33,678 nucleotides of DNA from Rhodothermales bacterium. Its GTDB lineage: Bacteria; Bacteroidota; Rhodothermia; Rhodothermales; ISCAR-4553. Location of the stretch: NCBI GenBank assembly GCA_026984335.1, contig JALSSK010000465.1:1-33678 (forward strand). Reading direction: 5' to 3'. The notes below the pieces were generated by a model, which saw only the letters and a program-made list of their open reading frames with translations, ran no database searches and was not told where the DNA came from. Each line of letters starts with the position of its first letter. Within the stretch, counting starts at the first letter, position 1. Of this stretch, positions 1 through 8,053 are shown piece by piece. The translations under genes were made by a program, and so were the position numbers.

Positions 1-1
1 G

Positions 2-778
2 CGCTGCACCGGCGTGCCCTCGTTGCCCGCCCCGCCCCGGCGCCTCCTCGACCGGGCCTCGCTGGACACCTTCGCCGTGCAGGAACGCTACGGCATCATC
101 TGGGTCCGCCTCGACGACGAGGAGGCTGCCCCGCTGCCCGACGTTCCCGAGTTCGAAGGACGCGGCGGCTGGCAGTACCTGGTGGCCGAACCCATGCCGT
201 TCCGGTGCGGCTTTCGGCGCGAGATCGAAAACTATCTGGACATGACCCACTTCGCCTTTGCGCACCGGAGCACGCTCGGGGCCGCCGCAGACGCGGTCCT
301 GCCCGAACTGAAGATCACCCGGCTGGCGGACGGCTTCCGGATGGAGGCCCCGTTCCCGGCCCTGCGGGCGCCCGGCGTCACCCCTTCGAAGCTTCAGCGT
401 GCCCACTTCCGACGCCAGCGCTGCTACCTGCCCAACTTCACCACCATCCGGCAGACTTTCGAGGATGGGGACGAGCGGATGCTCGTGCACATCCCCAGCC
501 CGAACACCCGCGAGGCGTGCACCGTCTTCTGGGCGCTGGCCCAGCCGGAAGGCTTCCGGGGGCCAGGGCTCGAAGAACAGCTTGGCTTCTCGACGAAGGT
601 GCTGGAGGAAGATCGCTACATGTGCGAGAACCAGGTGCCGCGCGAGGCGCCGATCAACCCCACGCGGGGCGGATGGGGGGTGCTCGTGGCTCCCGGCGAC
701 ACGCTCGCCAACACGTTCCAGAAATCCTTCCGGCGCTTCGTGCTCGAGGCCCTTGCGGAAGAGGAAGCCGCCGCCTGA
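2..778 (+). CDS. Rieske-type oxygenase, catalytic C-terminal part (truncated by left edge)
   Basis: The reading frame is open from base 2, so the gene starts outside the window; the GTG at 14 is not taken as the start. The visible part is the mononuclear-iron catalytic domain of a Rieske non-haem iron oxygenase of the vanillate O-demethylase/phthalate oxygenase kind. The first residues (RCTGVPSLP, then ERYGIIWVRLD) match the stretch that normally follows the second Rieske cluster pair. The iron site is complete: Asp codon at 239, His at 248 and His at 263 form the D-x2-H-x4-H motif, and Asp at 611 (in EEDRYMCENQ) is the likely third ligand. The [2Fe-2S] CxH/CxxH motifs should lie upstream. 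The family uses O2 and reducing equivalents to hydroxylate or demethylate small substrates. The substrate is unknown. It is followed after 36 bp by the MetE-like gene. Confidence 0.85.
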   Translation, partial: RCTGVPSLPAPPRRLLDRASLDTFAVQERYGIIWVRLDDEEAAPLPDVPEFEGRGGWQYLVAEPMPFRCGFRREIENYLDMTHFAFAHRSTLGAAADAVLPELKITRLADGFRMEAPFPALRAPGVTPSKLQRAHFRRQRCYLPNFTTIRQTFEDGDERMLVHIPSPNTREACTVFWALAQPEGFRGPGLEEQLGFSTKVLEEDRYMCENQVPREAPINPTRGGWGVLVAPGDTLANTFQKSFRRFVLEALAEEEAAA

Positions 779-814
779 GAGTTCCCCTGATCTTCGGATC
801 CGTACGAACGAACC

Positions 815-1891
815 ATGACCCCCGAACCTTCTCCCAGACCTGCCATGGCCCTTCATCCGACGCCTACCCGCCCGTTATCCGAACTGCCCCGCGAGCCCGG
901 AATCCTGACGACGACCGTGGGGTCGTATGCTCCCATCGAATGGATGCAGGCCTGGCCGGGCGAGCAGACGGTCATCGACGCCACGGCCGTGGTCATCGGC
1001 ACGCAGCGCCGGGCCGGCATCGACCTGCCAACCGACGGTGAACTGTACCGCTTCGATCCCGACCATCCCGACACGAACGGGATGATCGACTATTTCGTCC
1101 GCCGCATCGGGGGCATCGAGACGGCCGTGGGGCGCACCGATGCGGCGGCGTTTCGCGCCCGTGCCGAGATGGCCTTTCGCCGGAAGCCCGCCGGGGTGGT
1201 GCGTGAGGCCCTGCACGAAGGCACGCTCGACCTGTCCGAGGCCTGCGCCCGTTCCGCCGCGGTGGCCGGGGGGCCGTTCAAGTTCACCCTGACGAGCCCC
1301 TTCATGCTGGCCCGCACCCTGCTCGACCGTCACTATGGCGACTTCGAGGCGTTGACGCTGGCGCTGGCCGACGTGCTGGCGGCGCAGGTCTCCGGCCTCC
1401 CATGCGCCTGCGTACAGGTGGACGAGGCCAACATCCCGGGCAGCCCCGAATACGCGCCGCTGGCCGCCGAGGCCATCAACCGGGTGCTCCGGCGGGTGGA
1501 GGTCGAGCGGGCCGTGCATTTTTGCTTCGGCAACTACGGCGGGCAGACGATCCAGCAGGGCCGCTGGCAGGCATTGACGGACTTCCTCAACAGCCTCGAA
1601 TGCGATCATCTGGTGCTGGAGCTGGCCCACCGGCCGGCGGAAGACCTGGCGGCCCTTGCCCACATCGACGACCGGATCGCCCTCGGCGTCGGCGTCATCG
1701 ACGTCAAGGTCAACCATGTGGAGACCGCCGACGAGGTGGCGGCCCGCATCGATCGGGCGGCGCAGGCCGCCGGAGCGGACCGCATCCGATGGGTCCATCC
1801 CGACTGCGGCTTCTGGATGCTCAAACGCTCCGTCGTCGATCGAAAGATCGCCGCTCTCGTGGCCGGGCGCGACCGCTTCCTCGGCCGGTGA
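815..1891 (+). CDS. MetE-like zinc methyltransferase, catalytic half only
   Basis: This 358-residue protein matches the C-terminal catalytic half of cobalamin-independent methionine synthase (MetE, COG0620; UROD/MetE-like barrel). It begins with the family-typical TTTVGSYAP and has DGE near residue 80. The zinc site of MetE can be traced completely: His235 and Cys237 (HFC), Glu269 (LVLEL) and Cys331 (HPDCGFW). The N-terminal half of full MetE (about 750 residues) is absent, as in the short 'core-MetE' proteins that take methyl groups from other donors. A Met at 845 is an alternative start; neither candidate has a strong ribosome binding site. It lies between a Rieske oxygenase and rhamnose isomerase, which suggests a catabolic methyl transfer or thiol-activation role rather than housekeeping methionine synthesis; that is inference. 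Family assignment is firm, substrate is not. Confidence 0.85.
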   Translation: MTPEPSPRPAMALHPTPTRPLSELPREPGILTTTVGSYAPIEWMQAWPGEQTVIDATAVVIGTQRRAGIDLPTDGELYRFDPDHPDTNGMIDYFVRRIGGIETAVGRTDAAAFRARAEMAFRRKPAGVVREALHEGTLDLSEACARSAAVAGGPFKFTLTSPFMLARTLLDRHYGDFEALTLALADVLAAQVSGLPCACVQVDEANIPGSPEYAPLAAEAINRVLRRVEVERAVHFCFGNYGGQTIQQGRWQALTDFLNSLECDHLVLELAHRPAEDLAALAHIDDRIALGVGVIDVKVNHVETADEVAARIDRAAQAAGADRIRWVHPDCGFWMLKRSVVDRKIAALVAGRDRFLGR

Positions 1892-1922
1892 ACCCCGCTG
1901 TTCCATTCCAGACGATACGACC

Positions 1923-3209
1923 ATGTTTGTTCAGGAGACCATTGAAAAGATGAACGCAGCCCGGTCCGGCGATCATGAGCAGGATCTGGAGACCCTGATC
2001 GGGCAGCTCCATCGCCGGGGGCTGGACGCCGAAGCGATCCTCACGCAGGTGGGAGCCTTCGAGGTGGCGGTGCCGTCCTGGGCGCTGGGGGCGGGCGGGA
2101 CGCGCTTCGGCCGTTTTCCCGTATCCGGCGAGCCCCGGGACATCTATGAGAAGATGGAGGACATCGCCGTCATCCACCGGCTCACCGGGGCCACGCCCCG
2201 CGTTTCCCTGCACATCCCCTGGGATGAGCCTGAGGACCCCGCTGCCCTTCGCAGCCATGCCGATGCCCTTGGCCTGGGCTTCGACGCCGTCAACTCGAAC
2301 ACCTTCCAGGATCAGCCCGGCCGGCGGCTCTCCTACAAGTTCGGCTCTCTCGCGCATCCTGATGCCGCCGTGCGGGAACAGGCGGTGGCGCACCACCTGC
2401 ACGTCATCGAGGTGGGACGGGCGCTCGGCTCGGAAGCGCTCACGGTCTGGCTTGCCGACGGGAGCAATTATCCGGGGCAGATGCATTTGCGCCGAAGCTT
2501 CGAGCGGACCCTCGACGGGCTCCGGCAGATCTACGATCACTTGCCGCCGGGCTGGCGTCTCTTCACCGAGCACAAGCCCTACGAGCCGGCCTTCTACGCG
2601 ACGGTCGTGCAGGACTGGGGCTCTTCGTTGATGCTGGCGCAGGCGCTCGGCGAACGGGCCTTCTGCCTGGTCGACCTAGGACATCATCTTCCGAACACCA
2701 ACATCGAACTCGTCGTGGCCCGGCTCATCACGGCCGGCAAGCTCGGCGGCTTCCACTTCAACGACGCCAAATACGGCGACGACGACCTGACGGCCGGCTC
2801 CATCAAACCGTACCAGCTTTTTCTCGTCTTTAACGAACTGGTAGATGCGGCGCGGGATGAGCGGGTGGACGGGTTTGCGCCGGCCTACATGATCGACCAG
2901 AGCCACAACGTGAAGGATCCGATCGAGGCCCTGTTGCAGACCGTAGACAATCTCCAGCGGGCCTATGCGCAGGCCCTGCTGGTCGATCGGTCGGCGCTGG
3001 AGGCGGCGCAGAACGGGTGTGATGTGCTGATGGCCGAGCAGGCGCTGGCGTCGGCCTTCCGGACGGATGAGGGACCGCTGGTGGCCGAGGCGCGACGCCG
3101 TCGGGGGGCGGCGCTGGATCCGGTCGCTGCGTTCCGGGAGACGGGGTACCGCCGGGCGAAGGCAAGGGAACGGAGCGGCGGGGCCTATCAGCCGCCGCAG
3201 AGCCTGTGA
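1923..3209 (+). CDS. rhaI: L-rhamnose isomerase, RhaI type
   Basis: A 428-residue xylose-isomerase-like barrel, close in length to the Pseudomonas stutzeri L-rhamnose isomerase (about 430). The metal ligands of that enzyme can be followed with a nearly constant numbering offset: Glu216, Asp251, His254, His278, Asp286, Asp288 and Asp325 (motifs FTEHKPYEP, VDLGHH, GGFHFNDAKYGDDD, MIDQSHN). It interconverts L-rhamnose and L-rhamnulose in the cytoplasm, the first step before RhaB and RhaD. Related RhaI enzymes are also active on other aldoses such as L-lyxose or D-allose. The frame stays open upstream to about 1656, but the ATG at 1923 gives the family-like N-terminus (MFVQETIEKMN) and sits 31 bp after the preceding stop. 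It converges on the minus-strand glycosidase gene with only 7 bp between stop codons, and is not in the rhaB-rhaD operon. Confidence 0.93.
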   Translation: MFVQETIEKMNAARSGDHEQDLETLIGQLHRRGLDAEAILTQVGAFEVAVPSWALGAGGTRFGRFPVSGEPRDIYEKMEDIAVIHRLTGATPRVSLHIPWDEPEDPAALRSHADALGLGFDAVNSNTFQDQPGRRLSYKFGSLAHPDAAVREQAVAHHLHVIEVGRALGSEALTVWLADGSNYPGQMHLRRSFERTLDGLRQIYDHLPPGWRLFTEHKPYEPAFYATVVQDWGSSLMLAQALGERAFCLVDLGHHLPNTNIELVVARLITAGKLGGFHFNDAKYGDDDLTAGSIKPYQLFLVFNELVDAARDERVDGFAPAYMIDQSHNVKDPIEALLQTVDNLQRAYAQALLVDRSALEAAQNGCDVLMAEQALASAFRTDEGPLVAEARRRRGAALDPVAAFRETGYRRAKARERSGGAYQPPQSL

Positions 3210-3216
3210 GCCCGTT

Positions 3217-5616
3217 TCAGGAGGGAGCAAAAACCTCCATCGCCGTCGCCAGAATGCCGAACTGATCGGTGAGCAGCCCTTCGTATCCGCAGGGCCGGTC
3301 GTCCCAGTATCGCCAGTCGACGCCGCTGCGACAGCCCCCAAAGACGGCGCCATCGGCGAGGCCCGCACACAGGCGTCGGAGGAGGAGGTCGGCCTCCCGG
3401 TTCATGCCCACCCGGTAGAGCGCTCCGACGAAGTGACGGCTCTGGGCATGGGTGCGCCCGCCGTTCTGGTAGCACCCGAACGGATAGCCCTGCATGATGT
3501 CGGCCAGGTCTTCGTCGGGGATGGGCCGGAGGTTTCCCGGCAGGCCGAGCGAGGCGTCGGGCAGGCCGATCCGTTGCGCCTCGGCCCAGAGGCGCGCGAT
3601 CACGTCACGGGCCAGTTCGTCGTCGAGCAGGCCGCCACAGACGGCGGCGCCGTTGGGGGGGAGGAAGGCATAATCGTGCAGCCGGTTCTCGGAGCATCGC
3701 CATCCGGCCAGCCAGCCCGTGGTTTCGTTGTAGAAGGTCGGGACATAGCTTGCCCGGAGGCGGGCGGCCCAGTCTTCGAGGCCCCGGGCCAGTTCGGGGG
3801 CTCCCAGTCGTGGGAAGAGGGCGGCAAGGCGCACGAGCGCCGGATAGAGGAGCGCATTGGTGAAGGCATCCTTCCACCCGTAGGACACGACGTCGAACCA
3901 GCAGGTGCTCCACTGACCGGAGCCGCTCACCCCGGTGCGGTAGGGGCTTTCGACGAGCCCGTCGCCGTCGAGGTCGCGCGCGCGCATGGCCGCCAGTTCT
4001 TGCCGCAGGGGCTCGTGGTACCGTTGGACCCAGCCCGGCGCGCCGGCGTGTTCGAGCAGGTCGGCCAGGCCGAGCAGGCAGGCGGCGCCGGTCATCAGAT
4101 ACTCGTCCTCGGCCCTATGGTCCGCATAACCGAGATACCCGCTGGTATAGCCGGGGCCGCCGTCGAGCCGGCGTTCGAGGGAGTATCGAACGAGGTCCAT
4201 TGCTTCGAGGTGGGGAAGGAGCCGGCCCGCGCTCCGTGCCACGGCGGACCAGCCGTCCATGCAGATGGGGCAATGGATGGAGGCGCCGTTGTTGCTGAGC
4301 GTGCCCGTATCGGCGCGGAAGGTGAAGGCGGTGAGGGTGCATCGTTGCAAGGCACGGACGATCTCGGCGGGCGCGTCCTCGCGCAACCGGGGAACGGGCG
4401 CATCGATCTGCCAGGTAAGGCGCGTCCGGAAACGTCCCGGGCGAAGGAGGTAGTCGCCCTCGGGTTGCGGCTCCTCACCCAGTTTCAGCTCCAGCGTGGT
4501 CAGGTCGAGCGGGCGATAGGCGTCGCTCCGAAGCAGGACGTCGTCGCCGGTGGTTTCGAGGCGGAAGCTGCCGTGGCCGGGAAAGTGGAGCCAGGCGGGC
4601 AGGAGGAGCAGGCCCGTCTCTCCCGTTTGCCTGAGCGCGCTCAGGACGTGAGCCGGGGTGACGGTGCAGTCGAGTCCCAGGGTCCAGGCACTCGAGCGCC
4701 AGGCCCGCATGGGACGCGCTCCGTAGCGCTCGGCCTCCAGCACAAGCCCGTCCGGCCGGATCTCCCAGCTCAGGCGATACTGCTGTGCGTCGGCCCCAAG
4801 CGTCAGTTCGTAGACCACCCGGTTGCCCTCGACCCGGGTGACGCCCGTCACCTGATGGCGCAGCGCCGGCTGTACGACCGGCGGAGCGCCTACCGGGTGA
4901 AGTTGCGGGCCCTGGAAGAAGAGGCCGGGGCGGCGCCGAAGCACGTCCGTCCTGCCGGCGCGCGGCCCGAGGGCCAGGTGGGAAAACCCGGCCCGGCTCA
5001 GGCAGAAACCCACGTCAAGGTGCTCCGAACGGAAACGTACGGCTCCGTCCTCCACGGACCTCCGCAACCCCACGGCGTCGTCCGCCGGTCGTATCGGCTC
5101 CACCGTGAGCAGCGTTTCGCGGCACGGGGCCAGAGGACCGGACAACTCCCCTTCGAGCAAGAGGCCCTCCGAAGCCAGGTTCCACGAAGGCCACCAGCCA
5201 TCGACGGCGCACCGGCGGATCTCCACCAGGGCCGCCCGCGTCTCGACGTTTCCGAGCTCGAACCACACCACTGCTCCGTCCGGCGCGGGCGCTGCGTCGC
5301 GGACGTGGCGGTGGAGGCGCCAGGCCCGGCCGTCCCACAGAAGCAGCCGGAAGGCCGTCACATGGTCGATGGCGGCATGGCTCCCGCACTTGTGATACCC
5401 CCGGGCCGGGCGGAGGCCGAGCCGGCGCAGGCGCGCCCGACCGTGAAACGGCAGGACGCGGGCATGGATGATGCGACGCTCCGGCGCGCCGTCTTCGCCG
5501 GGCAAAGGAGTGGTCCACAGGGCGCGGCAGAAGGCAAAGGGTTGATGCCCGGCGACATCCCCCATCGGAGGCTCACGATCCTGGAGGCTCAGCAGATCAG
5601 TCATGGCGCGTTTCAT
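3217..5616 (-). CDS. Six-hairpin glycosidase-like protein, last gene of the rhamnose operon
   Basis: A 799-residue protein with a beta-rich N-terminal half and a C-terminal half that reads like an (alpha/alpha)6 six-hairpin glycosidase. Visible motifs are SNNGASIHCPICMDGW (about residue 440), YGWKDAFTNALLYPAL (about 580), YNETTGWLAGWR and, near the end, YPFGCYQNGGRTHAQSRHF followed by WDDRPCGYEG. YQNGG followed by a Trp/Gly-rich end is common in alpha-L-rhamnosidases of GH78 and relatives, but I cannot assign a GH family or catalytic acids. There is no signal peptide, so it should be cytoplasmic, acting on imported oligosaccharides. It lies 70 bp downstream of the exported hydrolase gene in the rhaB-rhaD operon, supporting a role in rhamnoside breakdown (inference). 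A second Met four residues in is an alternative start. Confidence 0.65.
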   Translation of the reverse strand: MKRAMTDLLSLQDREPPMGDVAGHQPFAFCRALWTTPLPGEDGAPERRIIHARVLPFHGRARLRRLGLRPARGYHKCGSHAAIDHVTAFRLLLWDGRAWRLHRHVRDAAPAPDGAVVWFELGNVETRAALVEIRRCAVDGWWPSWNLASEGLLLEGELSGPLAPCRETLLTVEPIRPADDAVGLRRSVEDGAVRFRSEHLDVGFCLSRAGFSHLALGPRAGRTDVLRRRPGLFFQGPQLHPVGAPPVVQPALRHQVTGVTRVEGNRVVYELTLGADAQQYRLSWEIRPDGLVLEAERYGARPMRAWRSSAWTLGLDCTVTPAHVLSALRQTGETGLLLLPAWLHFPGHGSFRLETTGDDVLLRSDAYRPLDLTTLELKLGEEPQPEGDYLLRPGRFRTRLTWQIDAPVPRLREDAPAEIVRALQRCTLTAFTFRADTGTLSNNGASIHCPICMDGWSAVARSAGRLLPHLEAMDLVRYSLERRLDGGPGYTSGYLGYADHRAEDEYLMTGAACLLGLADLLEHAGAPGWVQRYHEPLRQELAAMRARDLDGDGLVESPYRTGVSGSGQWSTCWFDVVSYGWKDAFTNALLYPALVRLAALFPRLGAPELARGLEDWAARLRASYVPTFYNETTGWLAGWRCSENRLHDYAFLPPNGAAVCGGLLDDELARDVIARLWAEAQRIGLPDASLGLPGNLRPIPDEDLADIMQGYPFGCYQNGGRTHAQSRHFVGALYRVGMNREADLLLRRLCAGLADGAVFGGCRSGVDWRYWDDRPCGYEGLLTDQFGILATAMEVFAPS

Positions 5617-5686
5617 GCGGGAGAACTTCGGAGGGGAGAACGGCCGTACGTTCGGCAGGGAGAGGGGCGGGTTCGGGAGCCGGGAA

Positions 5687-8005
5687 TCAGGTCGCGGCGG
5701 AGAAGAGCCTCACCTCCCCGAAATCGAGGGGCAAGGTATACACGGTTCGAAGGGGGCCGGCGCCTTCGGCACGCATGGGCACGGGGAGCGAGAGCGTGTG
5801 GAGGCCGGCCTCGGTGGCCACGAGCATGGCGGAGCCGCGTGTAGCCGCCACAATGGCCGGGCGATCCGTCCAGAGGCGGGCGCCGGCGTCGGATGCCAGC
5901 CGCCGCAGGAGCTCGGCAGGGAGCGGCGCGGCGCCGGCATAGACCGAGGTCCACCCGTCCATGGGTTTGCGGGCGAGGGCGGGACGCCGGGGGGTGGTCC
6001 ACCGCCCCAGGACCTCGACGTCCTCGTCGCGTACGGCGAACCGGGGGTGGTAATAAGCCGGACTCATGACCCCGAAGCGGGAAGAGGCGCCCTCCGGCTG
6101 TTCGACGTCGATCAGGAGCGGGCCGGGATCGTCGAGCGGCTGGAAGGTGAAGCCCGTCAGCCGACTCATCCGGGTAGGGTCCGCTCCTTCGGGTCCGAGC
6201 AGCCCCGGGGCGTAATACCACACGACGGTAACCCCGCTGCCTGCAAGCATCGCGCGGAGGTCGTCGATTTCCTTCGCGGAGAGCATAAAAGCATTGGGGA
6301 CCAGGAGCAGTCGATAGCGAAGCAGCACTTCTTTCGTCAGGTCAAAGCGGAAGAGGAGGTCCAGCGGGCTGCCCACGCGGTTGGTCGTGCGCGCCTGCGC
6401 ATTGAGAAACCAGTGGTTGAAAAAGTCGGAATATCGGATCCCCTGTCCCGGCCAGGGGCGGGCAGCGAGCCAGTGCTGCGTAGCAAAGAAGCTCTCGGGG
6501 TCGGCTACGAGGGCGATCTCGGCCGGCGAAGCCAGGTCGCAATGCCGCCGCGCTTCGAACAGGTCGACCATCTCCCGGACGGTCTTGATGATGGGAGCGG
6601 CGCCGTACCAGCCTTTTTCCACGGCGTAATGGGGGCCGAAGTCATAGAGCCATCCTCCGACGCCTTCGGCGAAGGCGCGTCCCAGGTCGCGCCGCAGGAT
6701 GTGTCGGGTGCCTTCCTCGGTCTCGTGCCCGGACCCTCCGATGCCGGGCCAGCTCTGACCGGTGTCCAGGTAGGTGCTGGGGTCGATTTCGGAGACGAAG
6801 AGTTTGCCGTGCTTCCGGAGGGAGGCCGTCATGACCCGGAACGCGCCGTCGCCGCCTACCCCCCGGGCGCGCCCGAGCCGGTTGCCGGCGCCATCATAGA
6901 GGTCGCTCTCCCAGCGCTCGGCTTCCGGATCGTTCGTGGCCTGATAGGTGTACGGACAGGCAATGACGTCGATATGGGGGCTTTCGAGCACCGGCAACGG
7001 GACCAGATGGCCGCTCTCCTGGATGCGGGGCACTTCCATCAGATAGGTAAAGAAGGTGCCGCAGAGCACACGCCCGTCCATGGCGTCCTTGATGGCCGCA
7101 GCCAGGTCGGCCACCAGACGGGCGCGGATCAGGTGAAACCTCCGGTAGAAGTCGATCACCCCGGCCTCCCGGGCGGGATCGCGGAGCAGCCCGTAGCAGG
7201 TGTACAGGCGTTCCCGGGGAGATGGGATGGGACCGGCTTCCCGAACCATCGGAGCGCTGTAATCCGGCAGCCAGTCGCCTCCCGGCACGTTCCATTCCTC
7301 CGTTCTCCCGTGGACGAAAAAGTAGCCCATGACGCGGCTTACGAGCGGGCTTTCCTCGATGAAATGAACGAAGGCCCGGAGCATGTCCGACGTGTCCCGC
7401 TTCCAGAGCTCCGAGGCATAGGAGGCCTCCCATGCTTCTCCGTAGAAGTTGGTGAAATAATGGTCTCCTTCGGCCAGAGGCAGCTTTTTCTTTCGAATGA
7501 CGTCGTATAAGCGTTCGTCGTAGTCGAGTCCGTAGACGATGGTTTCTTCCGGGTGGGCCTCTTTCCACCAAATCGGGGTCTGAAGCTGGAGGCGCGGGAA
7601 AAAGTAGGCGTCGGGATGGCGGGAGAGGAGGCGTATCAGGTAGGCTTCGAGGCGGGTGAAGTCGTACCGGCCGGGGCCGATCCAGGCGGAAGCGAGGCCG
7701 AGATGCGGTTGCAGCAAGCGAATGCCCATCTGCCGGAAGTTGTCCACGGTGGCGAGTAGCGAGGTGCTCAGGCCGAAGAGCGGCGCCGTCTCCTCACCCT
7801 GGAGGAAGAGGCGCGGGGCGCCCCGTTCCACACGAACGTCGGCCCGGCAGGGCGGCTCTTTCCGGAGCGCATCGAGGAGAGGCCGGAAGGAGTTCTCGGG
7901 AACGTCGTTCAGGTAGTGATTTTCGGGGAAGGAGAGGCCGCGCGGAGCCAGCGCCAGCATGCCGGCCGTCCATCCCATCCGTCGGACAAAAGTGCGTCGT
8001 CGCAT
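5687..8005 (-). CDS. Exported clan GH-A glycoside hydrolase-like protein with GH42-type GATase-like domain
   Basis: A 772-residue protein. The N-terminus (RRRTFVRR, then a hydrophobic stretch ending near APRGLSFP) is a twin-arginine-like export signal. Residues about 70-480 look like a clan-A TIM barrel. The acid/base candidates are Glu236/Glu237 in HGRTEEWN and the nucleophile candidate is Glu406 in LFVSEIDPS; the 170-residue spacing suits strands 4 and 7. Residues about 490-650, with LLLVPNAFMLSAKEIDDLRAML and VVWYYAPG, resemble the glutamine-amidotransferase-like trimerisation domain of GH42 beta-galactosidases. A small beta domain ends the protein. The canonical GH42 Asn-Glu pair is replaced by Thr-Glu-Glu, so it may belong to a neighbouring, less characterised family. 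It lies 48 bp downstream of rhaD, in the same operon. Specificity cannot be read from sequence; a rhamnose-containing glycan is the contextual guess. Confidence 0.7.
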   Translation of the reverse strand: MRRRTFVRRMGWTAGMLALAPRGLSFPENHYLNDVPENSFRPLLDALRKEPPCRADVRVERGAPRLFLQGEETAPLFGLSTSLLATVDNFRQMGIRLLQPHLGLASAWIGPGRYDFTRLEAYLIRLLSRHPDAYFFPRLQLQTPIWWKEAHPEETIVYGLDYDERLYDVIRKKKLPLAEGDHYFTNFYGEAWEASYASELWKRDTSDMLRAFVHFIEESPLVSRVMGYFFVHGRTEEWNVPGGDWLPDYSAPMVREAGPIPSPRERLYTCYGLLRDPAREAGVIDFYRRFHLIRARLVADLAAAIKDAMDGRVLCGTFFTYLMEVPRIQESGHLVPLPVLESPHIDVIACPYTYQATNDPEAERWESDLYDGAGNRLGRARGVGGDGAFRVMTASLRKHGKLFVSEIDPSTYLDTGQSWPGIGGSGHETEEGTRHILRRDLGRAFAEGVGGWLYDFGPHYAVEKGWYGAAPIIKTVREMVDLFEARRHCDLASPAEIALVADPESFFATQHWLAARPWPGQGIRYSDFFNHWFLNAQARTTNRVGSPLDLLFRFDLTKEVLLRYRLLLVPNAFMLSAKEIDDLRAMLAGSGVTVVWYYAPGLLGPEGADPTRMSRLTGFTFQPLDDPGPLLIDVEQPEGASSRFGVMSPAYYHPRFAVRDEDVEVLGRWTTPRRPALARKPMDGWTSVYAGAAPLPAELLRRLASDAGARLWTDRPAIVAATRGSAMLVATEAGLHTLSLPVPMRAEGAGPLRTVYTLPLDFGEVRLFSAAT

Positions 8006-8053
8006 GAGGGGCGCCTTCAGGTTTGGAACGACAAGCGTCGCCGTCGGGAGGTC

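Noticed and set aside
875-1924. Minus-strand open frame over the MetE-like gene
   Set aside because: No domain features; the plus strand contains all four zinc ligands in family context.
3221-3240. GGAGG...CCTCC hairpin at the convergent rhaI/glycosidase ends as a terminator
   Set aside because: A stem of five pairs with a long loop and no T-run on either strand; it also lies inside coding sequence.
3067-5844. Very long plus-strand open frame antisense to the six-hairpin gene
   Set aside because: Its translation is Gly/Arg/Pro-rich with no domain sense, while the minus strand encodes a coherent protein; it is a shadow caused by GC-rich third codon positions.
5603-7510. Long plus-strand open frame antisense to the clan-A hydrolase
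   Set aside because: Low-complexity translation, no recognisable motifs, and fully explained by the gene on the other strand.
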